Assembly: GCA_031263295.1 (NCBI GenBank)
Contig: JAISGC010000049.1
Span: 1 to 16,827, forward strand
Length of the DNA stretch: 16,827 nt
Source of the DNA: Rickettsiales bacterium
GTDB lineage: Bacteria; Pseudomonadota; Alphaproteobacteria; Rs-D84
Reading direction: 5' to 3'
Each line of letters begins with the position of its first letter. The stretch's first letter is position 1. Below the pieces are notes generated by a model. The model was given only the letters and a program-made list of their open reading frames with translations, did not search any database and had not been told where the DNA came from. The translations under genes and the position numbers were made by a program. Positions 6,796-13,695 of the stretch are shown in pieces.

Positions 6796-6894
6796 ATTAG
6801 TGCAAAATTTCAAGATACTTTTATAATTTCAATCGTTGCGGAGAAACGGACAATAGTAAGTGCTGCCATAGAAAATATAGGGGACTTTATATTT

Positions 6895-6966
6895 ATGATT
6901 CCTCAATTTTGCCATCAATCTTGCCCGAAATGCTCTGAATTAAACAGGAATATTGTTGTTATCTGA
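6895..6966 (+). CDS. Possible 23-residue cysteine peptide
   Basis: ATG at 6895 opens a 23-codon frame with three cysteines in a C-x3-C-x2-C arrangement (FCHQSCPKC). AGGGGA lies about ten bases upstream, a usable but distant ribosome site. It lies in the intergenic region between the divergent KAP and DUF488 genes and ends exactly where the DUF488 promoter palindrome begins. It could be a regulatory leader peptide, a gene remnant or chance. Nothing else supports expression. Confidence 0.15.
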   Translation: MIPQFCHQSCPKCSELNRNIVVI

Positions 6967-6984
6967 TGCCGAACGGCATATTAT
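6956..6984 (+). promoter_or_regulatory. DUF488 promoter with a palindrome in its spacer
   Basis: TTGTTA (6956-6961), 17 bp, TATTAT (6979-6984). The start site near 6991 leaves only about 5 nt before the ATG at 6996. The perfect inverted repeat ATGCCG-aa-CGGCAT (6966-6979) fills the spacer between the two boxes and touches the -10. It is placed as a repressor operator would be and lacks the T-tract of a terminator. Confidence 0.5.
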
Positions 6985-6995
6985 TACATTGAAAA

Positions 6996-7424
6996 ATGAA
7001 AATATACACAATCGGTTTTGCGGGGAAAAAACAGGGCGAGTTTTTTGGCGCGCTGGATGACGCGGGCGTGAGAACTTTGGCGGACATTCGCCTATGGCGC
7101 GCGGCGAGATTTGTTCCTTGGGCCTCCGGCGCGAATCTTGCGGAAGCGCTGGGCGACAGGTATCGCTATGTGCCGGAACTTTCTCCGACCAAAGAGCTGC
7201 TGACAGATTATAAAAATGGCGCCGTCGATTGGGCCGGATATGAAAAGATTTTCAACGGCTTGCTGATTGCGCGACAAGTTGAAAAACTATTCGCCCCGGA
7301 AATTTTGGATGGAGTGTGTTTTCTTTGCACAGAAAAGTCTCCGGCGCGATGCCATCGCCGTCTGGCGGCGGAATACTTTGCTGCGCATTTTGACGGCTTG
7401 GAAATCACGCACCTGGGGACTTAA
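6996..7424 (+). CDS. DUF488 family protein
   Basis: A 142-residue protein of the DUF488 family, whose biochemical role is not established. Family hallmarks are visible: the N-terminal KIYTIGFAGK strand, ADIRLWRAARFVPWASG (29-45; usually DVR.P.S...F), and the C-terminal CFLCTEKSPARCHRRLAA with Cys108, Cys111, Cys119 and His120. The CxxC-x7-CHR arrangement suggests metal or redox chemistry. No Shine-Dalgarno precedes the ATG; the promoter predicts an almost leaderless mRNA. The stop codon is 6 bp from that of the convergent purL, without a terminator, so the transcripts likely overlap antisense. An upstream palindrome suggests regulation by a repressor. The family call is secure; the function is unknown. 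Confidence 0.88.
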   Translation: MKIYTIGFAGKKQGEFFGALDDAGVRTLADIRLWRAARFVPWASGANLAEALGDRYRYVPELSPTKELLTDYKNGAVDWAGYEKIFNGLLIARQVEKLFAPEILDGVCFLCTEKSPARCHRRLAAEYFAAHFDGLEITHLGT

Positions 7425-7430
7425 AATGCG

Positions 7431-10400
7431 CTATCTCCCTGCGGAGTAGCTGTATGCGTTTGAGAACATGGCGAGCCAGGGCATAACGGCGCGGTCATTG
7501 GCAAGTTTGACGGCGGGGATTTTATCCGCGCCGAAGGGCCACTGGTGCGGCAGTATCGCGCGCTCCGGATGCGGCATCATCGCAAGATGCCGCCCGTCCG
7601 TTGACGCGATGCCCGCGAGACCATCCGGCGAGCCGTTCGGATTGCCGGGATAGTCTTTGTAATAATACTCCAAAACTTTTTGATACCGCATATCGGCGGG
7701 CAAATCGAACCGACCCTCGCCGTGCGCAATCCATATCGGCAGAGTCATACCGGCCAAGCCGCGCATCATCACGGAATTATTTTCCGGAATGGTCGCGGAG
7801 ACGAACGCGCTCTCGAACTTGCCGGATTCGTTTCGCCGCATCGGCGCGCGAACGCCGCCTATGACGCCGAGCTCCATCATAACCTGACACCCGTTGCAGA
7901 CGCCGAGCGACAAGGTCCCGGGCCGCGCGTAAAAGTTTGCGATTGCATTGTTCGCGCGCGCGTTGTATCTCATCGCGTCGGCCCAGAGCTTGCCCGCCGC
8001 GATGACATCCGAGTTGGAAAATCCGCCCGCGAGAATCAACAGGTCCGTGTCGCGCAAATCCTCGGCGCCGGACGCCAAATCCGCGACCGCGACATCTTTG
8101 ACGCGAAATCCGCCGAGGTGCGCGGCATACAGCATCTCTCGCTCGCCGTTCGTGCCCTTGTCGCGCAAGACGGCAGCCGTCGCTTTTTTCCGCGCGCCGA
8201 TATTTATATTTATTTTTTTATCGGCGGCGACATCGACGACCAATGGCTGGCGCAAAAGATTTTTCCTGCGCGCGTCGCTCTGATTATTTTGGAACGGCTC
8301 CATCTCGCGCGTATGGGTCATCCAAGCGTCGCGGAGTTCCGCCATATCAATCCTGCGTCCGCGAATCTTCACAAGATCGCCGGGCAAGTATTTTCCGATG
8401 CGCGTCGCTTCGGCGCCGCATTTTTTCAATGCCCGTTCGAAGGCCGCGATATTCTCGTTCGCAATCTGCACGACTACGCCGGGATTTTCGGCAAACAATT
8501 TCGATGTCGATTCAATATCTATGTCGACGCCGCAATGCTCGTGCGCGAAAGTCATTTCCAAAATAGTCGTAATCAGCCCGCCCTCCGAGATGTCGTGCCC
8601 GGCCATAATGATTCCGTCTTTGACCATTTTCTGCACGGCCTGAAAAACTTTCGCAAAGCGCTTCGGGTCGACATCCGGCGCCGACGATCCGATATGCCGC
8701 AGCGTCTGCGCCAAGGCCGAACCGCCGAGCCGCGGCCATACGCCGGACATATCGATATGAAACAGCGCCGCGTCCGCGGTCTTTTCCATAACCGGCCCGA
8801 CCGCGCGGTCGAGCCGCCGGGCGTTGCCCGCCGCCGAAACGACCAGAGTTCCCGGCGTCAAAACCGCATCGCCGCCGGGATATTTTTGTTTCATCGAGAG
8901 AGAATCTTTTCCGGTCGGAATGTTCGCCTGCAACGCTTGGACGAAATCGGACGCCGCGCGCACCGCTTTGTAAAGCCGCGCGTCCTCGCCGGGATTCCGG
9001 CACGGCCACTGCCAGTTCGCCGACAGCGAAATCTCGCCCAGGCCACGCCGTCCAAGCGGCGCGAAAATCGCGTTGGTCAGCGCGCGCGCAATCGCGAGGC
9101 GCGAGCCCGCGCCCGGGTCTATCATCGCGGCCTGCGGCGCCAGCCCCATCGACATTGCGATTCCCGCGTCGGTGTCGAAATCGTATTTCACAAGGCCGTA
9201 GTCCGAAAGTGGGATTTGCAATTCGCCGACGGCCTGCTGCCGCGCGACCTTGCCCGTGACCGAGCGGTCGACTTTGTTCGTAAGGAAATCCTTGCTGCCG
9301 ACGCCGGGCAGCGTCAGGACATTTTTAATATGCTCGATCAGATGGTCGTCGTCGGTGAAGACAAACGGCTTGAACGGCGATGGCCGCGCATTGTCCGTCA
9401 TAATCGTCCGCGGCGCGTTGCCGATGAAATCTTTCACCGGCAGGTCGACGGGCCGCTCGCCGTTTTCCATCTCGAAGACGATGCGATGGTCGCCGGTTAT
9501 CTCGCCGATGTCATAGCACGGGCACTGCTCGCGCGCGGCGATTTTCATAATCGCGTCGACATCCGCGGCGTCGACCAGAATCGCCATCCGTTCCTGCGAC
9601 TCGTTGCCGATGATTTCGCGCGCGGACAAGGTCTTGTCGCCGATTGGCAATTTTCCCATATCGATGCGGCCGCCGAGATGCTCCAATAATTCGGGCAGGC
9701 AGTTTCCGTGGCCGCCCGCGCCGTGATCGTGAATCGATACAATCGGATTTTCCGCGGCCTCGGTCAATGCGCGAACCAGATTGAACGCGCGCTTTTGCAT
9801 CTCGGCGTTCGCGCGCTGAACGGCGTTCAGTTCCACAGCGCTGGCCGCATCGCCCGTGTTCAATGACGATACCGAGCCGCCGCCAAGCCCGATGCGATAG
9901 TTGTCGCCGCCGAGGAGCAGCACGCGCTGGCCGACTTTAATCATTGATTCGTCTTTCAAGGCATAGCGCCGGTCGACATAGCCGACTCCGCCCGCGAGCA
10001 TTATCGCCTTGTCTCCGCCGTATTTGACGCCGCCCTCGGCGTGCTCGAAGGCGTGATTTTTTCCGTTTATCAAGGGCTGGCCGAACTTGTTTCCAAAGTC
10101 GGACGCGCCGTTCGACGCGCGGGTCGAAATCTCCTGCGGCGATTGATAGAGCCATTGACGCGGCGCGTCTTCCCACGGCTTTAATGTCTTGCCGGTGCGG
10201 GTGTAGGATGTGAAATAAAACGCGCTGCCCGCCAAGGGGATCGACCCGCGGCCGACGCCGAAGCGGTCCCGAATCTCGCCGCCCGCGCCCGTCGCCGCGC
10301 CCGGGAACGCCGCAACCGTCGTCGGGAAATTATGCGTCTCGGCCTTTATCGTAAAGCCCGTTTGTATCGGCGTCAATTCCATCGTGTTGTCCGCGCCGGG

Positions 10401-11090
10401 CGCCCATTGCAAAATCCGCGGGCCCGCGACCACGGCCGCATTGTCCTTGTATGCCGACAGAACCAAGCCCGGATTTTTCGCGGTCGTCTGCTTTATCATA
10501 TCGAACAAGGTCTCGGGCATTTCTTTGCCGTCGATGATAAAGCGGCCGTTGAAAATCTTGTGGCGGCAGTGTTCGGAGTTGACCTGCGCGAACATAAAAA
10601 TCTCGCTGTCGGTCAAATCGCGGCCTTCTTTTTCGGCGACGGATTTAAGGTGCGCTATTTCTTCGGGCGACAGCGCCAGCCCTTCGTCGATGTTGTATTG
10701 CTCCAACTCGTCCGGGCGGAGGTATCGTATCGGCGCCGGTTCTATCCCAGTGTCGAACAGGTCTTGGCCGAGTTCGCGATACGCGCGCGAAAGCATCCGG
10801 TCAACCTTGGCGGCCGCGGGCCGGGCGGAAAACTCTTCGATGCGCTCGACGCCGGCGAGTCCGATATTGCGCGCGCCTTCGGTCGCGTTGGTGGACCAGG
10901 GACTGACGCTTTCGCTTTTCGGCCCGACGAAGATATGGCCCGCGCCCGGTGTCATCAGGTCCGCGTCCGCATATTTCGCGCCGGTCATATCTTCCAGCTT
11001 TGCGATTGACTCGGCGTCAAGCGCGCCCGAACGACGGACCGCATAGATTTTTGATTTTTCGGAAACGAAGAAGTGAATATCGCGCGGCAT
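7431..11090 (-). CDS. purL: Phosphoribosylformylglycinamidine synthase (single-chain PurL)
   Basis: A 1219-residue FGAM synthase. It converts FGAR, glutamine and ATP to FGAM, the fourth step of purine synthesis, in the cytoplasm. Order of parts: a PurS-like N-terminal domain (about 1-150), the FGAM synthase core starting near NSEHCRH (171-177) and containing LLLGGDNYRIGLGGG and PTGKDSLSMKQ, and a C-terminal class I glutaminase from about residue 985. The glutaminase has nucleophile Cys1065 in GVCNGCQ and His1174/Glu1176 in MPHPER. All domains look intact; E. coli PurL is slightly longer at about 1295. ATG at 11090 follows GGGGG seven bases upstream. Most alphaproteobacteria, as I recall, use separate PurS, PurQ and small PurL, so the large form is unusual if the host is one. 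From memory its N-terminal part resembles Bacteroidetes PurL, suggesting transfer. Confidence 0.98.
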   Translation of the reverse strand: MPRDIHFFVSEKSKIYAVRRSGALDAESIAKLEDMTGAKYADADLMTPGAGHIFVGPKSESVSPWSTNATEGARNIGLAGVERIEEFSARPAAAKVDRMLSRAYRELGQDLFDTGIEPAPIRYLRPDELEQYNIDEGLALSPEEIAHLKSVAEKEGRDLTDSEIFMFAQVNSEHCRHKIFNGRFIIDGKEMPETLFDMIKQTTAKNPGLVLSAYKDNAAVVAGPRILQWAPGADNTMELTPIQTGFTIKAETHNFPTTVAAFPGAATGAGGEIRDRFGVGRGSIPLAGSAFYFTSYTRTGKTLKPWEDAPRQWLYQSPQEISTRASNGASDFGNKFGQPLINGKNHAFEHAEGGVKYGGDKAIMLAGGVGYVDRRYALKDESMIKVGQRVLLLGGDNYRIGLGGGSVSSLNTGDAASAVELNAVQRANAEMQKRAFNLVRALTEAAENPIVSIHDHGAGGHGNCLPELLEHLGGRIDMGKLPIGDKTLSAREIIGNESQERMAILVDAADVDAIMKIAAREQCPCYDIGEITGDHRIVFEMENGERPVDLPVKDFIGNAPRTIMTDNARPSPFKPFVFTDDDHLIEHIKNVLTLPGVGSKDFLTNKVDRSVTGKVARQQAVGELQIPLSDYGLVKYDFDTDAGIAMSMGLAPQAAMIDPGAGSRLAIARALTNAIFAPLGRRGLGEISLSANWQWPCRNPGEDARLYKAVRAASDFVQALQANIPTGKDSLSMKQKYPGGDAVLTPGTLVVSAAGNARRLDRAVGPVMEKTADAALFHIDMSGVWPRLGGSALAQTLRHIGSSAPDVDPKRFAKVFQAVQKMVKDGIIMAGHDISEGGLITTILEMTFAHEHCGVDIDIESTSKLFAENPGVVVQIANENIAAFERALKKCGAEATRIGKYLPGDLVKIRGRRIDMAELRDAWMTHTREMEPFQNNQSDARRKNLLRQPLVVDVAADKKININIGARKKATAAVLRDKGTNGEREMLYAAHLGGFRVKDVAVADLASGAEDLRDTDLLILAGGFSNSDVIAAGKLWADAMRYNARANNAIANFYARPGTLSLGVCNGCQVMMELGVIGGVRAPMRRNESGKFESAFVSATIPENNSVMMRGLAGMTLPIWIAHGEGRFDLPADMRYQKVLEYYYKDYPGNPNGSPDGLAGIASTDGRHLAMMPHPERAILPHQWPFGADKIPAVKLANDRAVMPWLAMFSNAYSYSAGR

Positions 11091-11140
11091 CGCGGCCCCC
11101 TTTGTGTAAAGCCTTCCCGCATCCCGTTTTCTCCGAAATA

Positions 11141-11168
11141 ATCATAGCAGCTTTTCGCGCGCTGACAA
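11141..11168 (-). promoter_or_regulatory. Promoter of purL
   Basis: The minus strand carries TTGTCA (11168-11163), 16 bp, and TATGAT (11146-11141) preceded by TGC, an extended -10. The transcript would start near 11134, leaving a 44-nt leader. No purine riboswitch fold or PurR-like palindrome was seen. Confidence 0.55.
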
Positions 11169-11199
11169 GATAAAAATCCGATGCTCCAAACCGCCGCGC

Positions 11200-12195
11200 C
11201 TATCTGAATATCTCGTGCTTTTGTTTCCAGGCTTGGAACTCGCGGCGCTGCTCGGCGGTCTCGATTTCCTCGTGGTAGTAATGCTTGGTGAACTCGCCGC
11301 AGCTGCTTCCGATTTCGCGTCCCGGAGGGCTGTAAGCCTTGGCCTTTATTCCGGCCCTGTTCAGTTCCGAAATCCACGCCGCTTCGTTTTCGCTCGCCTC
11401 CATTCCGTTTATCGGATTGAATCGTATGAACATAATCGGCGTTTTATGCACCGCCAAAAGCCTGGTCAGCTCGGCCAGATGCGCGGGCGAATCGTTCCTG
11501 TTTTTTATCAGCGTATAGTGCACCACGACCGGATCGACATTCGCGGACGAATGAATCCGGCCGATGTTTTCCATAATTCTCGGATTGCCCTTCGCGAATC
11601 TCCTGTATTTTTCAAGCGCCTCCAAACCCTCGGCCACGCCGACCTTTGTCTTGGGCAGCAGGTCGAACCTTTCCGCGTCAAACGGCGAGTGCACGGAAAA
11701 GTGCAATTTAATCGGAATGCCATAGGGCCCCGCCGCGTCCAGCAGTTTATCGACGCTGTCCGCTTCGGGCATAATCGTGGAAACGGCATAGCCTATGTTT
11801 TTATATTTCAGCGACCCGCGTAAATAATCGCGCATTTGGAAAATATCGCCGAGCAGCTTTATGTTCAGCAGCGGCTCGCCCACGCCCATATATGAAATCA
11901 AAAGATTTTCTTTTTCGCTGCGGCGCCTGCCGTCGAATCCGACGACCGAACGGCGGATTCCCTCGGCAAGGTCTTCCGCTTTGACGGGCATCATATTTTT
12001 GTTCAGGCCCTTGTTCGTAAGATGGCAGATTTTGCAGCCCAGATTGCAATAGTGAAATGTCGGAACGCAGACCACATCGCGCGAGGCCTTGTTCGATAAA
12101 AATGTTATCTCGGTTATTTTCTTGTCCCGGTTAAACACATGCTTTATCGTTCCGTCGGAGTCTTGAAATACGCCCAGCGATTCAAGGTTGTTCAT
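11200..12195 (-). CDS. Short RlmN/Cfr-family radical SAM enzyme
   Basis: A 331-residue enzyme. Radical SAM cluster cysteines are Cys50, Cys54 and Cys57 in YCNLGCKIC. Cys43, seven residues earlier, matches the resolving cysteine of RlmN/Cfr. Cys299 in SSCGEF matches the methyl-carrying cysteine of the ACGQL motif. MGVGEPLLN is the family SAM-binding motif. Thus the full dual-cysteine methylation set known from RlmN (A2503 of 23S rRNA, A37 of some tRNAs) is present. Only about 42 residues precede Cys43, so the N-terminal accessory RNA-binding domain of RlmN is largely absent and the substrate may differ. ATG at 12195 is chosen because AAAAGGA lies 6-7 bases upstream. The frame is open to 12342, but that extension is arginine/glycine-rich and lacks a ribosome site. 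Confidence 0.85.
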   Translation of the reverse strand: MNNLESLGVFQDSDGTIKHVFNRDKKITEITFLSNKASRDVVCVPTFHYCNLGCKICHLTNKGLNKNMMPVKAEDLAEGIRRSVVGFDGRRRSEKENLLISYMGVGEPLLNIKLLGDIFQMRDYLRGSLKYKNIGYAVSTIMPEADSVDKLLDAAGPYGIPIKLHFSVHSPFDAERFDLLPKTKVGVAEGLEALEKYRRFAKGNPRIMENIGRIHSSANVDPVVVHYTLIKNRNDSPAHLAELTRLLAVHKTPIMFIRFNPINGMEASENEAAWISELNRAGIKAKAYSPPGREIGSSCGEFTKHYYHEEIETAEQRREFQAWKQKHEIFR

Positions 12196-12369
12196 AATGC
12201 GTCCTTTTAATTGCTTCGGGGCCATTATGCCGCGCGGCGAAGTATTTGCGAAATACCCGGTGCCTATGCCGAAAATAATGGGCCGGCGCCGCGGCCCGCG
12301 AACCGACGGCCCGATATGCGGCACAAATCCGCGCCGCGCCATAACTTTTTGATATGGCCGCCATACCCG

Positions 12370-13254
12370 TCAAACGCACAGGTATTCGGATATGAACCGC
12401 GACGACGATTCGTTGAGATATTTTTGGGAATAGACCAGAACTATGCCGACCGTCGGCAGGCGCTCCTTTATAGGCAGGACTTTGTAAGCGCCGTCGTTTC
12501 GGATTTGATCGCGAATCAGGTATCCGACGCCGAGGTCCCGCCTGACCATCGACATTATGATTTCGCTCGAATGCATATTCATAATGTTCTCGGGCATTAT
12601 CCCGGTCTTATAGAACAGGTTGTTTATGTCGTTTCGGTTCGCGGTGCCCGGTATTGGCAATATCAGCGGGGCGAACTCCAACTGCCGGATCGACCTGATG
12701 CCGAAAACGCCGTCGATTTTTGATTCCGCGCTGGCGCAAAAGCAATAATCCGCGGTCGCCAGGTCCCGGCATACGAAGGCGGGATTGTCGACATTGACGG
12801 GCGCGGTGTCTATCATTATGTCGATGCGGTGCGATTCCAGCATATTCAGCAGCTGCTTTGTTCCGCCGGTTATCGTCGTGATTTCCACATTCGGGTATTC
12901 TTTGTGAAAGGCGGCGATTTTGTCGAACAGAAAGAAAGCGCAGACATTCGACGGGGTCCCGATGACCAGATGCCCGTATTCGAGATTCTGCTTTTCGCGG
13001 ATGCGGCGCTCGGCCAGGCGCATCGAGTTGAACGATTGCTCGATATAGCCCAGCAGCTCGGTCCCCTTGGCCGTCGGGAACACGCCCTTGGAAGTCCGGT
13101 GGAACAGCTCGGCGCCGAGCTGCTGTTCCAGCTCGGATAAGCTCTTGCTGACATTGGGCTGGGACACGAACAGATTCTTGGCCGCCTGACTGATGCTGTT
13201 GGACTTGGCGACCTCGAAAAAAGTGCGGTATAATTTTATGTTTATTTCTTGCAT
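12370..13254 (-). CDS. LysR-type transcriptional regulator
   Basis: A 294-residue LysR regulator. The N-terminal winged helix-turn-helix is clear: LYRTFFEVAKSNSISQAAKN, then LFVSQPNVSKSLSELEQQLG and ELFHRTSKGVFPTAKG (about 8-65). The periplasmic-binding-like effector domain follows from about residue 90, starting YGHLVIGTPSNVCAF. Such proteins bind T-N11-A operators and respond to small molecules; the ligand is not predictable. LysR genes often lie divergent to their target, but here both neighbours are on the same strand (tRNA-Ser upstream, rlmN-like downstream), so the target is unclear. The ATG at 13254 begins directly inside a tandemly duplicated 36-bp sequence that may hold its own operator. 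No clear Shine-Dalgarno. Confidence 0.95.
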   Translation of the reverse strand: MQEINIKLYRTFFEVAKSNSISQAAKNLFVSQPNVSKSLSELEQQLGAELFHRTSKGVFPTAKGTELLGYIEQSFNSMRLAERRIREKQNLEYGHLVIGTPSNVCAFFLFDKIAAFHKEYPNVEITTITGGTKQLLNMLESHRIDIMIDTAPVNVDNPAFVCRDLATADYCFCASAESKIDGVFGIRSIRQLEFAPLILPIPGTANRNDINNLFYKTGIMPENIMNMHSSEIIMSMVRRDLGVGYLIRDQIRNDGAYKVLPIKERLPTVGIVLVYSQKYLNESSSRFISEYLCV

Positions 13255-13257
13255 TTC

Positions 13258-13326
13258 GCTATGCCAAAATTAGAACCGGCCCCGCTTCCATTTGCTATAC
13301 CAAAATTAGAGCCGACCCTGCTTCGC
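13258..13326. repeat. Tandem imperfect 36-bp repeat at the LysR start
   Basis: Two copies, 13258-13290 and 13294-13326, share the core CCAAAATTAGA and differ at about five of 32 positions, four of them transitions. The unit nearest LysR overlaps the bases just before its ATG. The second is an out-of-frame copy that even contains an ATG. They may be duplicated regulator-binding sites. Confidence 0.75.
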
Positions 13327-13345
13327 CAAGGCTTCGCAGGGCACT

Positions 13346-13383
13346 CGATTTTTCAACGCTCGCGTTGCTTGCTTGAAAAATCG
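13346..13383 (-). terminator. Hairpin directly after tRNA-Ser
   Basis: Perfect 11-bp arms (CGATTTTTCAA, 13346-13356, and TTGAAAAATCG, 13373-13383) begin one base beyond the encoded CCA end of the tRNA. A nested CAACGC/GCGTTG stem can form instead. It could end transcription or guide 3' processing. There is no long U-tract after the stem, so intrinsic termination is uncertain. A second, weaker stem (CCCTGC/GCAGGG, about 13316-13341) lies next to it. Confidence 0.45.
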
Positions 13384-13384
13384 G

Positions 13385-13474
13385 TGGCGGATGGGGAGGG
13401 ATTCGAACCCTCGATGGGGTTGCCCCCACGCTTGATTTCGAGTCAAGTACATTCAACCGCTCTGCCACCCATCC
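13385..13474 (-). tRNA. tRNA-Ser(CGA)
   Basis: A 90-nt class II tRNA. The acceptor stem is GGATGGG paired with CCCATCC, followed by discriminator G and an encoded CCA. The anticodon stem is CTTGA/TCAAG with loop CTCGAAA, anticodon CGA, which reads UCG. The long variable arm (GTGGGGGCAACCCCAT region) is diagnostic of serine. The T-arm is GAGGG-TTCGAAT-CCCTC. Confidence 0.97.
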
Positions 13475-13483
13475 GGCGGCGCC

Positions 13484-13511
13484 ATTATAATCGCCCAAAA
13501 TCTTTTTGCAA
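13484..13511 (-). promoter_or_regulatory. Promoter of tRNA-Ser
   Basis: TTGCAA (13511-13506), 16 bp, and a perfect TATAAT (13489-13484). Only 9 nt separate the -10 from the tRNA 5' end, so the primary transcript would carry a 5' leader of 2-3 nt at most. Confidence 0.65.
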
Positions 13512-13520
13512 GGGCGATTT

Positions 13521-13644
13521 TAACGACTAACTACTAACGACTAGTGACTAACGAGCAGCGCGCCAGCAAGCCATACATTTATTATTGCGTCATACCTTAT
13601 TGCAGGCACATCGTTAGTCACTAGTCGTTAGTAGTTAGTCGTTA
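13521..13644. repeat. Inverted repeat: two perfect 34-bp arms built of heptamers
   Basis: Left arm 13521-13554 and right arm 13611-13644 are exact reverse complements around a 56-bp centre. Each arm is itself a tandem array of seven-base units (TAACGAC, TAACTAC, TAACGAC, TAGTGAC, TAACGA). The element fills most of the space between the divergent tRNA-Ser promoter and the promoter of the exported-protein operon. It encodes no protein. It could be a MITE-like element, a set of mirrored protein-binding sites, or a cruciform. It is not a standard terminator. Confidence 0.9.
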
Positions 13645-13678
13645 TAAAAACTTTCCATTTTTTGTTGGAGGTAAAAAA

Positions 13679-13687
13679 TGCTATAAT
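13679..13687 (+). promoter_or_regulatory. Extended -10 promoter of the exported-protein operon
   Basis: TGCTATAAT (13679-13687) is a perfect extended -10; no good -35 is present at 17 bp. Its end is 8 nt from the ATG at 13696, predicting a leaderless message. The same nine bases form the KAP gene promoter. Confidence 0.65.
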
Positions 13688-13695
13688 TCGCGTGA

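Noticed and set aside
7680..9689. 669-codon plus-strand frame opposite purL
   Set aside because: A shadow frame caused by GC-rich codon use of purL; composition rich in Arg/His/Ala and no domain.
12196..12342. 49-residue N-terminal extension of the radical SAM protein
   Set aside because: Arg/Gly/Pro-rich, no ribosome site, and a good Shine-Dalgarno precedes the ATG at 12195.
13249..13530. Plus-strand frame containing ADGEGFEPSMG over the tRNA
   Set aside because: A well-known spurious protein produced by reading through tRNA-Ser on the wrong strand.
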